Assembly: GCF_009712225.1 (NCBI RefSeq)
Contig: NZ_WASP01000006.1
Coordinates: 536,448-600,447, forward strand
Direction: 5' to 3'
DNA from: Desulfovibrio sp.
GTDB taxonomy: Bacteria; Desulfobacterota; Desulfovibrionia; Desulfovibrionales; Desulfovibrionaceae
DNA length: 64,000 nucleotides
The notes under the pieces were generated by a model. It searched no databases. It was not told the DNA's origin and saw nothing but the letters and a program-made list of their open reading frames with translations. How positions within the stretch are numbered: position 1 is the first letter of the stretch; every line of letters starts with the position of its first letter. This document shows, piece after piece, positions 51,956-61,257 of this stretch. A program made the translations under genes and the position numbers.

Positions 51956-54412
51956 ATGCGCATTAAATACAAAGTTTGGAGCCTGGCCACAGTAATTATC
52001 AGCATAATCATTTTTGCTGATATTTATTATGGATACCGTCATATTGAATCATCCATACAGATGGAGCTCAACCATGACGCGGAAGACGTAAGGGCAATTC
52101 TTATGTCTACCCGCAGGGTCTATCAAAAACAGTTCATTGAAAGTGGACTACCGGTAAATGAGCATACTGTTGGTTTTTTGCCTGCGCATGCGCTGTCGCA
52201 CATTTCTGTCGAATTTCCCCATTGGAACACCACCGGCCTTACTTTCAACAACGTTTCAGACAAGCCCCGCAATCCCCTGAATCGTGCCAACAGCTTTGAG
52301 CTGGATGCCATGGCCTGGTTCAGGGCCAATTCGCACGAAAAAAGTCGTCTGCTAGAGATTTCAAAAGACGGTTCGTCATTCTACCACTACACAAGCCCTA
52401 TCTGGATAGAAGAATACTGCCTCACCTGCCACGGCAGCCGCGCTACTGCCCCTGCCTCCATTGCCGCAGCCTACTCGGAATCTTACGATTATAATGACGG
52501 TGAGCTGCGCGGCATTTTAAGCATATACATGCCCACGGAACAGCTGCGAAAAAACAGCTATGCCGCATGGGGGGCGCAGCTTGCAATTCGCCTTGTGGGC
52601 TACACCTTGCTGCTGCTTGCGCTGGGTTTTTTGCTCAACAAATACGTGGCTAACCGGCTAGCACGGCTGGAAGAAAACGCAAAAAGACTCGCAGCTGGCG
52701 ACTACTCTGCCCGGGTTCGACACATTGGCAGCGATGAAATTGGCGACCTTGCCACATCAATCAACACCATGAGCAGGGAAATTCAGAAAAGGGACAGAAC
52801 CCTGCGTGAAAACGAAGAACGCTTTCGCCTCACCTCAGACAGCATTAAGGACGCGCTGGTACTACTCAGCAGCGATGGCGAAATCATTTTCTGGAACAAG
52901 GCGGCAGAGCAGATTTTTGGCTACACGGCAGGCGAAACAATAGGTCGTATTTTGCTCGATTTTCTGGTTCCGGAGCGCTACCGGGCCGAGATTGCTGCCG
53001 GGCTGAAAGAATTTGTGCAAACAGGCCAGGGCATGTTTTGTGGAAAAAGCATTGAACTGAGCGCCCTGCGCAAGGGTGGGCAGGAATTTGCAATTGAGCT
53101 TTCACTTTCATCCATGAACACCCTTGGCAAATGGATTGGCATTGGACTTGTGCGGGATATATCTGAACGCAAGCTGGTTGAGGCAGAGCTTGCGGCTCAC
53201 CGCGACCAGCTTGAGCAACTGGTTGTATCGCGCACACGTGACCTGATGATAGCCAAAGAAGCCGCGGAAGCTGGCAGCGTGGCAAAAAGCGCCTTTCTGG
53301 CCAACATGAGCCACGAAATACGCACGCCCCTCAATGCCATAACCGGCATGATCCACATATTGCGCCGTTCGGGGCTTACGCCAAGCCAGAATGACAAGCT
53401 GGGCAAGATTGAGATCGCCAGCAACCACTTACTTGAGATAATCAACAATGTTCTTGAATTATCCAAGATTGAGGCGGGCAAGTTTGTGCTGCAAACGGTT
53501 CCCGTGCATATAGAGAACCTGCTTGAAAACATCTCGTCAATTCTTGGGCAAAAGGCTTATGAAAAAGGCATTGAACTGATAACAGAAATGTCTCCCCTCA
53601 GCTGCCCCGTTTATGGTGATGAAAGCAGGCTGCAACAGGCGCTGCTCAACCTTGCTACCAATGCCCTAAAATTTACCGATCACGGGCATGTACGCCTGAG
53701 CGTAAGCCAGGAATCGCAGACAGACAGCACCATAACCCTGCGCTTTGAGGTTGAGGATACAGGCATAGGCATAAGCCCTGAGCAGCAGCCCCGGCTGTTC
53801 AGCGCGTTTGAACAGGCCGATAATTCGCTCAGCCGCAAATACGGTGGCACGGGCCTGGGCCTGGCCATAACCAAAAAGATGGCAGAAATGATGGGCGGCA
53901 GGGCGGGCATGACCAGCACCCTGGGCAAGGGCAGCACATTCTGGTTTACCGCCACCCTTACCAAAGCAGCACCGCAGGCTGCAGAAGAAGTTTGCGGCCG
54001 CATTGACAATGCGGAGGCAACCATTCGCCAAAAGCTGCAAGGCAAGCGCATACTGCTGGTAGAGGACGAACCCATCAACAGGGAGATAGCGCAAACCCTG
54101 CTTGAAGATGTTGGCTTTACAGTGGATCTGGCGGAAGACGGTGCAAAGGCTGTTGAACTGGTGCGGGCAAAGTCCTACGACCTGATTTTTATGGACATGC
54201 AGATGCCGCACGTAAACGGTCTTGATGCTACCCGCGATATACGCCAGCTTGCGAAGGGAAGTACGATTCCCATCATTGCCATGACAGCCAACGCCTTTGC
54301 CGAAGACCGCGAGTTGTGCCTTGCTGCAGGCATGAACGACTTTATCGCCAAGCCTGTCTCAACCACGCTACTGTATCAGAAGCTGTGCACCTGGCTGCAA
54401 AAACGCACTTAA
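51956..54412 (+). CDS. Hybrid histidine kinase with haem-binding periplasmic domain
   Basis: An 818-residue sensor. Span (8-26); periplasmic DUF3365/Tll0287-like domain (about 35-195) with one c-type haem site CLTCH (155-159); span (about 210-232); HAMP (about 233-285); PAS (about 290-410); HisKA with NMSHEIRTPLNAI, His453; ATPase domain with LLNLATNALKFT, DTGIGIS and GGTGLGLAI; receiver domain with LLVEDE and phospho-acceptor Asp747 in FMDMQMP. The covalent haem suggests redox or gas sensing in the periplasm. It is transcribed alone; no output partner lies next to it. The start has only a weak GTGAG site. Confidence 0.88.
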   Translation: MRIKYKVWSLATVIISIIIFADIYYGYRHIESSIQMELNHDAEDVRAILMSTRRVYQKQFIESGLPVNEHTVGFLPAHALSHISVEFPHWNTTGLTFNNVSDKPRNPLNRANSFELDAMAWFRANSHEKSRLLEISKDGSSFYHYTSPIWIEEYCLTCHGSRATAPASIAAAYSESYDYNDGELRGILSIYMPTEQLRKNSYAAWGAQLAIRLVGYTLLLLALGFLLNKYVANRLARLEENAKRLAAGDYSARVRHIGSDEIGDLATSINTMSREIQKRDRTLRENEERFRLTSDSIKDALVLLSSDGEIIFWNKAAEQIFGYTAGETIGRILLDFLVPERYRAEIAAGLKEFVQTGQGMFCGKSIELSALRKGGQEFAIELSLSSMNTLGKWIGIGLVRDISERKLVEAELAAHRDQLEQLVVSRTRDLMIAKEAAEAGSVAKSAFLANMSHEIRTPLNAITGMIHILRRSGLTPSQNDKLGKIEIASNHLLEIINNVLELSKIEAGKFVLQTVPVHIENLLENISSILGQKAYEKGIELITEMSPLSCPVYGDESRLQQALLNLATNALKFTDHGHVRLSVSQESQTDSTITLRFEVEDTGIGISPEQQPRLFSAFEQADNSLSRKYGGTGLGLAITKKMAEMMGGRAGMTSTLGKGSTFWFTATLTKAAPQAAEEVCGRIDNAEATIRQKLQGKRILLVEDEPINREIAQTLLEDVGFTVDLAEDGAKAVELVRAKSYDLIFMDMQMPHVNGLDATRDIRQLAKGSTIPIIAMTANAFAEDRELCLAAGMNDFIAKPVSTTLLYQKLCTWLQKRT

Positions 54413-54485
54413 GGCGGGCAGCACAAGCCTCTTGAACCATGACATGAATTATCCATTCCAAATCGCAGGGCAGCATTGATGAAAA

Positions 54486-54515
54486 AAGGACCGGCAGATC
54501 ACTCTGCTGGTCCTT
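54486..54515 (+). terminator. Hairpin after the hybrid kinase gene
   Basis: AAGGACC-G-GCAG / CTGC-T-GGTCCTT with loop ATCACT, preceded by an A run and followed by TATAT. It could work in both directions. The rest of 54413-54735 shows no gene. Confidence 0.65.
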
Positions 54516-54735
54516 TATATCTGCTGCCTCGCTGCCATGCCCATACACAGGCCTATGCCCGTAAAACCTGCTCAAAAAGCATGATCCACAAAATGCAGCA
54601 GAAACTGACAGCTCTAACCTGCGCAATACAAAGCGACGCTTGCCGCCAGATTGCGCCCCTCCGAACCAATACGAACCACTCCCCAAGAGTTAGCCAGCAA
54701 CTGCAAAAAACATAAAGGCGATCAGCTGCCTGCAG

Positions 54736-55101
54736 CTAGCGGCACATGGCACGGAAAACTTCAAGCATCTGATCATGATTCAAAGGCGTTCCGTCGAGTT
54801 TCATTCCGGTTGTAGTAAAGCCGCCCTCTCGCATATTGATCTTGAACTGCGAGTAATACGACATTCTTTCGCCGGCCTGCCCGATAGTACCCGTGACTTC
54901 TACCAGCACGTCGCCCTTGCTGGACGTGCCAGACTCCCAGTAGGGCCTGTTCACGTTTCTGGCGATCAGCTGACCTACGGTCATTCTGTTGCAGACTTTC
55001 AGCTTCTGGGATTTGACATATTCAACAGCCTTATCATCTGCACATGCTGTTGTTGCCAGAAGAAGAACTGCGACAACAGAGAACAAGACATTCCTCAACA
55101 T
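54736..55101 (-). CDS. Small secreted protein, function unknown
   Basis: A 121-residue protein with a Sec signal (residues 1-21, ending TACA-DD). The start at 55101 follows AAGGAAATTGTC; the frame extends upstream without signal or site. Features are VCNRMTVGQLIARNVN near 36-51, DVLVEVTGTIG near 64-74 and a C-terminal MCR. The two Cys may form a disulfide. Family not recognised. Confidence 0.65.
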   Translation of the reverse strand: MLRNVLFSVVAVLLLATTACADDKAVEYVKSQKLKVCNRMTVGQLIARNVNRPYWESGTSSKGDVLVEVTGTIGQAGERMSYYSQFKINMREGGFTTTGMKLDGTPLNHDQMLEVFRAMCR

Positions 55102-55437
55102 GACAATTTCCTTGATTAAAATGTTGACACCGCAAGGCAACAATTCAATACATGCTGTTTTTAGCCAAAAACCAGAAAATGCATTAAAATCAAAAGTTAT
55201 CTCGCGTATGCACCATGCTGCGTGCAGCAAAACAGCTGGGGATACGAATAAGAGCGGGTAGCTCCTCACCCAGCAAGCAAACCGCGCCGCTTCTCTTTTC
55301 GATACTGAGGGATCATGGCGCGCAACACATACTATTTTGCTTGCTCATAATGTACGTGAGATTCTGGTAAAAATTGTCACCAAATTTTCCGTTTTTGTGT
55401 CGTTAAATTGGGGGACAGAACAGGCTCAAGGGCGGGT
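55102..55437. other. Gap between the small secreted protein and the response regulator
   Basis: 336 bp without a supported gene. The leftward gene's promoter must lie here. I see no clear terminator for the two-component operon. Confidence 0.4.
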
Positions 55438-56073
55438 TTATTTGTTGCGCAACGCTGCAAATTTGCGCAGCTCTTTCATGCCGCCGATTCCAAGTTTTTC
55501 AATGATGCGAGCATAGTACGTCTTGACCGTATGAATGCTGATATGAAGAGCTTCCGCAATTTCTTCGCTGGTTTCAGCTCTGCCGATCATGGTTATGATC
55601 TGTTCTTCACGCGAGCTCAACACTGTTTCCATGCCCTCTTGGGGCACAAGAAAACGGTTGGCCAGACTTTTTGTGGCCCTGGGGCTGGCATAGCGGTTGC
55701 CCGCTAGAACCTGATCAAGAGCCGTGAGCAGCACATCCGCTACTTCACGCTTTGTCACATAGCCTGCTGCACCAGCAACAAAGGCTCTTTCAACGGTTTT
55801 GCGGTCTTCGTGCATGGAATAGATGACCACGGCCACATTGTGCGCCAGCAGGTCATCAATGAGATCAAGGCCAGATTCGTCCCCAAGTGTCAGGTCGACC
55901 AGGGCAACATCTGCAGTGGAATCCTTTAGCCGGGCAAGCACCTCGGCGCGGGTCTCCGCCTCGCCGCAAATGACATGACCAGACTTGGTCAGCAACAGCG
56001 ACAGACCACTGCGCATGGCAAGGTGATCGTCGATCAAAAATACGCGCGCCCTGCGGGGTTGGTCTTCACTCAT
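55438..56073 (-). CDS. NarL/LuxR-type response regulator
   Basis: A 211-residue regulator whose ATG overlaps the kinase stop (ATGA). The receiver has LIDDHLAMRSG with acidic pocket near residue 15, phospho-acceptor Asp in VALVDLTLGDESG, and the conserved Lys in GYVTKREV. The C-terminal LuxR helix-turn-helix reads LSSREEQIITMIGRAETSEEIA (core SSREEQII), then HISIHTVKTYYARIIEKLGI. It is the output of the adjacent 7TMR-type kinase; targets unknown. Confidence 0.9.
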   Translation of the reverse strand: MSEDQPRRARVFLIDDHLAMRSGLSLLLTKSGHVICGEAETRAEVLARLKDSTADVALVDLTLGDESGLDLIDDLLAHNVAVVIYSMHEDRKTVERAFVAGAAGYVTKREVADVLLTALDQVLAGNRYASPRATKSLANRFLVPQEGMETVLSSREEQIITMIGRAETSEEIAEALHISIHTVKTYYARIIEKLGIGGMKELRKFAALRNK

Positions 56074-58046
56074 TCCATATCTCCTGTCAGTTCCTGCTCT
56101 GTGTTGCACTGCAGCCGGCAGACAAGACTCGTGCCGCCGCCTTTTGAGGCTTCAAAAGTCAGCTCTGCGCCAATCATCCTTGCCCGGTGGGCCATGATTC
56201 TCAATCCCAGCCCGCCGGTTGGCGAGGTTGCGTCAGTTTTTCCTACGCCGTCGTCCGAAACCGACAGCACCAGCTCGCGCGCTGCGTTGCAGTTAAGCAC
56301 AATGCTGATACGGCTCGGCTTGGCATGCTTTACTGCATTGGTCACCGCCTCTTGCGCTATGCGGTAGAGCTGCAGCAGATGCGGATTATTACAGGTGGCA
56401 CAGGGCAGATCTTCCACAAAATCCACATCGATGCCGCTCGATTCCCCAACCCGCCGAGCGAGTTCTTCAAGCGAGGGCCCAACTCCGTCGATTGCGTGCT
56501 CCACCGGCCACAGCCCGCGCGAGAGGTCATAGGCAAGGCTGACAGATTCGTTGAGCAGAGCGGAAAGGTCGGTCAGGTTGGTCAGAGCCTCCTGACCCAT
56601 GCCAGGCTCCAGCGCCAGCACAGAGCACCGCAACCGCGCCACGGCCAGATGCTGGCACAGACCGTCGTGCAGATCATGGCTCAGGCAGCGGCGTTCTTCC
56701 TCGCTGACCTTGATAATCTCCTGCTCCAGGCGGTTGCGCTCTTCCATCTCGGTTTCAAGCGCTGCGTTTTTGTCTTCCAGATCTTTTGACAGGAATTCTA
56801 CTTCCCTAAAAGCGTTGGAAAACCGTTGCGCCAGTGCAAATGCCTGTGACAGGGCAAAAACAAATGTTCCTTCTTGAATCAGCAGTATTGAATTGATGAA
56901 GCCCATGTGACAAAAAATATCGTTAATGGCGACCAGCCCTATGACAATGGAGCCAATGAGCAAAAACAGCGAGCCCGTATGCCCGCGCAAAAAACAGATG
57001 GACAGCAGCACTATATAGCTGCCAATAAGCAGAAAAGATGCCAGCATGTAAAAATGCAGCGCATTAAAAACAGTAATGTCAGTCTGCGTGAGACATAAAA
57101 AAATAAAGCTCAGACTTCTGAAATCGCAAAAATACTGAATGAAAAGAGGAAACTCATTTTTATATAGCGACCTGTAAAACCTGTACAGAATTGATGCCGA
57201 ACAAACATAGCATACAAGAGATAATTTTTCCAGAAATAGCGGATAATGATTTGGAACAAAAAGTGTGACAACCCACTCTGTGGAATCGGACGTTATGAAG
57301 TGCCCGACGAGGACAATACAGTATAATCCAAAATATAATGTAGAAACATCCTTGTTTCGCCAGTAATGCAAAACAAGATGGTACACCCCCATGAACAGCA
57401 GCCCGCCAATCAAAAGCAGTGACCAGCCCCAGGTGCGGATATGGGCCGATTCCAATGGCTCTTCTGACGACAGGACTATGGAATCGCGCACACCCCCACG
57501 GCGAAAATGGTAATTTGAAATTTGCAGCACCAGCTCAATCTCTGAGCTGACATCGGGAAACGGAACAATCTTGTGTGTACGGTGGGCAAGCTCTGTATCC
57601 GCATCGGTACCGGGTTCGCCGCTTGCGGTCAAAAGCATTCCATTTGCCCATATTTTGTAGGCAGCTGGAATATTATACACTTTTAACGCCGCATCAGTAA
57701 TTTTTTGACCGGGAACAATGCGCAGCCTGAATGTGGCCCGCCCCGTTCCCGGCAGGCTTTGCCCGTTGAGCACAAACCCCTTCCATGAACCGGGAAAATA
57801 CTGGTAACCGGTCAGCTCTGCCGGGCTTGCAGCCTTGAAGTCATCTGGCGCAAGCAGCTGGTTCCAGTAGAATTCCCACTGCCCGTCCAGCTTAACGGGC
57901 CCGTCCCTGTTCAGCCTCCAGCTCGAAAGGTCAAGCACCCCCTGTTCCACCACTGGCGGCTGGGCCGCTGGCCCGGCAAACGCGGCAGAACCAGACACAA
58001 GAAGCAACAGAAGGAGCACCAGCAGACCTGCCCGGCTGATTCTCAT
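56070..58046 (-). CDS. 7TMR-DISM sensor histidine kinase (HisKA_3 type)
   Basis: A 658-residue kinase. The start at 58046 (GGGAG upstream) gives a Sec signal (about 1-25). A periplasmic 7TMR-DISMED2-like beta domain (about 30-190) is followed by seven spans (about 195-410), a coiled coil with LEDKNAALETEMEERNR, the HisKA_3 box SHDLHDGLCQHLAVAR (phospho-His in LHDG region) and the ATPase domain (EAVTNAVKHAKP, DDGVGK, GGLGLRIM). The extracellular domain type often binds carbohydrates. It is cotranscribed with the NarL-type regulator. Confidence 0.88.
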   Translation of the reverse strand: MRISRAGLLVLLLLLLVSGSAAFAGPAAQPPVVEQGVLDLSSWRLNRDGPVKLDGQWEFYWNQLLAPDDFKAASPAELTGYQYFPGSWKGFVLNGQSLPGTGRATFRLRIVPGQKITDAALKVYNIPAAYKIWANGMLLTASGEPGTDADTELAHRTHKIVPFPDVSSEIELVLQISNYHFRRGGVRDSIVLSSEEPLESAHIRTWGWSLLLIGGLLFMGVYHLVLHYWRNKDVSTLYFGLYCIVLVGHFITSDSTEWVVTLFVPNHYPLFLEKLSLVCYVCSASILYRFYRSLYKNEFPLFIQYFCDFRSLSFIFLCLTQTDITVFNALHFYMLASFLLIGSYIVLLSICFLRGHTGSLFLLIGSIVIGLVAINDIFCHMGFINSILLIQEGTFVFALSQAFALAQRFSNAFREVEFLSKDLEDKNAALETEMEERNRLEQEIIKVSEEERRCLSHDLHDGLCQHLAVARLRCSVLALEPGMGQEALTNLTDLSALLNESVSLAYDLSRGLWPVEHAIDGVGPSLEELARRVGESSGIDVDFVEDLPCATCNNPHLLQLYRIAQEAVTNAVKHAKPSRISIVLNCNAARELVLSVSDDGVGKTDATSPTGGLGLRIMAHRARMIGAELTFEASKGGGTSLVCRLQCNTEQELTGDME

Positions 58047-58328
58047 AGGCGGCTCCCGGCCCGGGAATACTGCGCCAGACAACACACAGGCAAAAGGTAT
58101 GGAAGAAAATCAGGCGCGCCAATAAAGGCCCGCAAGCGTGGGCACAGAGCGCCCGGCAGAGCGGCAAGGCATGTTATAAGTTGGCGCGCAAGGTTGTTCA
58201 TCTGTGCGGGTCAGCCACGGTTGCGATGGTTTGTTTGCCAATTAAATTGGCCTGATAAATCCATGCACACAATGCGCTTTTTATGGCCGTAACGCCACAG
58301 TTATCCAGCGACCTGCCCGCAGCGGCAG

Positions 58329-58883
58329 CTAATCTACCTTGCCATTCAGTATGTCTTTGAGGGTAAACTTTTGCACTGTTCCTGCGTCGTCTTTAAACGA
58401 ATAATTGGCGTCGTCTATCTTCCACACGCCAGATTCATTGATCAGCACAAAGGAGTAAGGGATTTCATCGCAGTCTTTACAGCATTCCTTGCTGCGGTTG
58501 CTGACCTGCATGGCGTATGTTGCGTTGTTTTTGACCAAGCCAAGCACCTTGACCGGCTTGCACAAATCCTGGCCGTTAACCAGAAAGTCAAAATCAAGGT
58601 AGCCCATGCCGCCTTCTTTTTTCGCCAGTTCGTCATCCTTGCGGAGCAGGCCAGCCAATTCTTTGGAAACCATATTGTTTTTTAAAACATACTCGGTAGC
58701 ACTGGGGCTCGTTTTGGTGGGGTGCAGCACGTTTTGGGAATAGTCTGCAAGCAGCTTTTCATACTTTGCCTTAACGTCGCCTGCTTCATCTGCGCTCTGG
58801 GCAGGCGACCACATGGAATCGACGCAGCCAGCCAAAAGAACAAGAAAAACTGCCAGCTGAACCGTAAATCTGCACTTTTTCAT
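58329..58883 (-). CDS. Lipoprotein of unknown function
   Basis: A 184-residue predicted lipoprotein with lipobox VLLAGC (Cys at residue 20). The mature part has a helical start (KYEKLLADYSQNVLHP near 40-55), GYLDFDFLVNGQDLC near 94-108, a ECCKDCDE cluster near 132-139 and VWKIDDANYS near 153-162, recalling DUF3828-like domains. It is transcribed alone. Function unknown. Confidence 0.7.
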   Translation of the reverse strand: MKKCRFTVQLAVFLVLLAGCVDSMWSPAQSADEAGDVKAKYEKLLADYSQNVLHPTKTSPSATEYVLKNNMVSKELAGLLRKDDELAKKEGGMGYLDFDFLVNGQDLCKPVKVLGLVKNNATYAMQVSNRSKECCKDCDEIPYSFVLINESGVWKIDDANYSFKDDAGTVQKFTLKDILNGKVD

Positions 58884-59263
58884 ACTACCCCCGCATGGTT
58901 TGAAAAAAGCAAACAGCCAGACCCGTGCATGACGGGAACTGCCCTCTAGCCAGCATTATTAAAAACAGACAGGCCGTCTGTCGCAAAAAACTACGATTCT
59001 TTGTCAGCACATTTGGTGACAGGGAGGAGGGTATTTATATTGTAAAGGCAGAATAATTTGACAAACAATACAGAAATTCCAATGGGTAGCCAGCATTAAA
59101 TTGGGGAGGCCGAATAAAGGCAAGGATATCCACGCCAGATGAACATTTTTTTAAAGTTTCGGCGTGGTTCTCTTATCTTTCAACAAAAATCGACTATTGT
59201 GCGACACAAAAGGCACAGGTAACGTCCATTAATTCTTTAGTGCTTGTGATGGAGTTAAAATAA
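58884..59263. other. Intergenic region left of tRNA-Arg
   Basis: 380 bp of AT-rich DNA without a supported gene; it contains the lipoprotein promoter region. TTGACA at 59058 is followed by no convincing -10 element. Confidence 0.4.
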
Positions 59264-59299
59264 CGTAAAAAGAGCTTATGAAGATTTTCTTCATAAGCC
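59264..59299 (-). terminator. Terminator after tRNA-Arg
   Basis: On the minus strand GGGCTTATGAAG / CTTCATAAGCTC with an A-rich loop, then TTTTTTACG. It follows the tRNA 3' end by about 9 bp. Confidence 0.88.
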
Positions 59300-59307
59300 C
59301 TTAAAAA

Positions 59308-59384
59308 TGGTGCGCCCGACAGGAATCGAACCTGTGGCCTACAACTTAGGAGGTTGTCGCTCTATCCAACTGAGCTACGAGCGC
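59308..59384 (-). tRNA. tRNA-Arg (anticodon CCT)
   Basis: A 77-nt cloverleaf on the minus strand: acceptor GCGCTCG pairs with CGGGCGC (one G-T), D-arm AGCTCAGTTGG, anticodon stem ACAAC/GTTGT with loop CTCCTAA, T-arm AGGTTCGATTCCT, encoded ACCA. It reads AGG codons. A partial copy lies 150 bp upstream at 59511. Confidence 0.95.
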
Positions 59385-59510
59385 AATTCGCATTGTGTAG
59401 TAATTCTTTCGGCTCATGTCAAGCTGAAGGCGGTGCCTGGCTTTGTCAGCGGCTCTGACGGCCAGATAAACGGCACAGGCAATCCCGCAGGGTTCAATCA
59501 ATCTCAGAAA

Positions 59511-59547
59511 AATCGAATCTATGGCCTACAACTTAGGAGGTTGTCGC
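59511..59547 (-). repeat. Partial copy of the tRNA-Arg anticodon/T-arm segment
   Basis: A 37-bp sequence matching tRNA-Arg positions 59324-59360 at 35 of 37 bases, in the same orientation, 187 bp away. It covers the anticodon arm to the T-arm. No acceptor or D-arm remains, so it is not a tRNA. Such pieces are usual att-site scars of integrative elements. Confidence 0.75.
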
Positions 59548-59645
59548 CCTGCCCGGCAGCGCTGTAAGCGCATACTGCAGCACCGGTTTGTCCACAAGAG
59601 CTGCCATCAATTTCAATTGGTCTGGCTGCCCTATCCTGCCACACT

Positions 59646-60337
59646 TTAGTTGCCGCCCCAAATCAGCAGGGCCAGCGCGCCCAGCGTACCCAACAGTACG
59701 GCGTAGGCCTGTCGGGTGCGTAGCGAAAGCACCGCCCCAAGCAGAGCCGCCACATACAGGGCTGACCACGTTACCGCTGGCAACGCTGGCTGTGTGCGGT
59801 GCGCCGCAAGCACAGTCAGCAGAATATAAATAAGCGTAAAACAGACCGCATACAGGGCCGTTTGCCACATGGCCCGGCACAACCCCGCCAGCAGAATCAC
59901 ACGCCCCGGCGAGGCTGGCCCTTTGCCGCCACACCAGTTCACCACGGCATCCACCATGGGGTTCAGCTCAATGCGCTGTCGCAGCTCACACCAGCTGGCA
60001 GTGTAGGCCGCCATCATGGACAGAATAAGCGGCAGCAACGCCAAACCCGGCTGATCTAGCCCAAAGTGCCTGCATAGCGGAAACACCAGCAGAAAACTCA
60101 AGCTGCCATAGGGCGGCACAACGCTGCCCAGTTCAAGGGCATCAAGCCACAGAAGTTCAATGATTATGCCAAGAGGAAGAGCCAGCGACCAGTCGCCGGT
60201 AAAGAAGCCCGCAAACAGGGCCAGACAGATGGGACGGTCTATGAGGCCGACGATGCAGGTTGATCGGGCAGCGCCAGCCAGGACAAAAAAAAAGCGTAGG
60301 GAGCCCCGGCAGCGATAATATCAGAAAAGTTGATCAT
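59646..60337 (-). CDS. Mannose/sorbose-family PTS EIIC, frameshifted at a T9 run
   Basis: From the ATG at 60337 the first frame gives MINFSDIIAAGAPYAFF and stops early at 60239. Reading on after one -1 slip at nine T (plus-strand A run 60285-60293) continues as FVLAGAARSTCIVGLIDRP, then GDWSLALPLGIIIELLWLDA and PPYGSLSFLL to the stop at 59646. The total, 692 nt plus one base, gives 230 residues, normal for an EII-Sor membrane subunit with several spans. The DRP and IELLWLD segments are typical. Either transcriptional/ribosomal slippage restores the protein, or it is a recent mutation or sequencing error. It overlaps the EIIB stop by 17 bp. No EIID gene follows. Confidence 0.75.
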
Positions 60338-60779
60338 TGGGGCCTCGAACTGTCTCGGTAGGAACACAGCGAAAATCAAGCTGCACAAGATGGTCCTGAA
60401 TAATGTGCAGGTCTTCCCTGTCCTGGGCTGATAGCGCCACATGCGGCAGCACCTGCAGCTTGTCCGGGCCATAGTGCAGGTTGCCCATGTTCAGCACCGG
60501 CATGAGCACACCGGCATCACAGGCCTGTCGCGCATCCTGGCAATTGGCAAAGAGCACAAAGCACTCGTCGCCACACGAATTCAGAGTGGCGCCCAGATCC
60601 TTAACAGTGATAAAATGGGTCATAACCCTGTGCGGCACAGCCAGTTCAATAATCTGCTGCCGCATTATGTCGCCTGCAAGTTCGTCGTTGGCAACCACCA
60701 GATGTCGCGCCCCTGTGTAGGGTAACCAGGCTTCGATTACCTGGCCGTGAACCAGGCGATTGTCCACGCGAAACCACAT
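60321..60779 (-). CDS. Mannose-family PTS EIIB component
   Basis: A 152-residue cytoplasmic phosphocarrier. The start at 60779 gives the family opening MWFRVDNRLVHGQVIEAW, with phospho-His in RLVHGQV (His12). MPVLNMGNLHY near 92-102 is also typical. It accepts phosphate from EIIA and hands it to sugar bound at EIIC/EIID. The start lies 1 bp after the EIIA stop. Confidence 0.88.
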   Translation of the reverse strand: MWFRVDNRLVHGQVIEAWLPYTGARHLVVANDELAGDIMRQQIIELAVPHRVMTHFITVKDLGATLNSCGDECFVLFANCQDARQACDAGVLMPVLNMGNLHYGPDKLQVLPHVALSAQDREDLHIIQDHLVQLDFRCVPTETVRGPNDQLF

Positions 60780-60780
60780 A

Positions 60781-61224
60781 CTAGCTATCGGCTTTGTCGC
60801 GAGCTTTGTTGCGCAGCATGCTGCCTGCAACCACAATACCCTTTGCGCCTGCCTCGCCAGCTATGCGGGCCAGCTCGCCCAGCTCTTTGTCGCGTGAGGT
60901 AAAAACCTTGAGCAACATCGGCAGGTTAACGCCAGTAACAACCTCTACCTTGTGGGTTGCCAACAGCGAAAGGGCAATGTTGGTGGGCGTGCCGCCAAAC
61001 ATATCCGTAAGAATAATAACGCCAGCGCCCTTGTCGAGCCGCTGGGTTGCGTCTGTAAGACGGCGAACGGTTTCTGATACCTCATGGGCAACATCAACGC
61101 TGATTGAGCTGCAATCGCTCTGCTGCCCAAGAATAAATTCTGCGGTGCGCAGCATGGCCGTGCCGTAATCGGCATGCGAAACCAGAATAATTCCGACCTG
61201 GGTCTTCTTGTTTTCGTCCGTCAT
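60781..61224 (-). CDS. Mannose-family PTS EIIA component
   Basis: A 147-residue EIIA. ILVSHADYGTAMLRTAEFI near 13-31 contains the phospho-His (His17); GVIILTDMFGGTPTNIAL near 69-86 is the second signature. The start at 61224 follows GTGAGG. It is phosphorylated by HPr and could have a regulatory rather than transport role, given its place beside rapZ, hpf and rpoN. Confidence 0.88.
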   Translation of the reverse strand: MTDENKKTQVGIILVSHADYGTAMLRTAEFILGQQSDCSSISVDVAHEVSETVRRLTDATQRLDKGAGVIILTDMFGGTPTNIALSLLATHKVEVVTGVNLPMLLKVFTSRDKELGELARIAGEAGAKGIVVAGSMLRNKARDKADS

Positions 61225-61257
61225 GACAACCTCACGCAACAGAACGTGCCAGCTTTT

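Noticed and set aside
59533..59934. Minus-strand frame of 133 codons near tRNA-Arg
   Set aside because: Overlaps the EIIC reading frame in another phase and has no recognisable motif.
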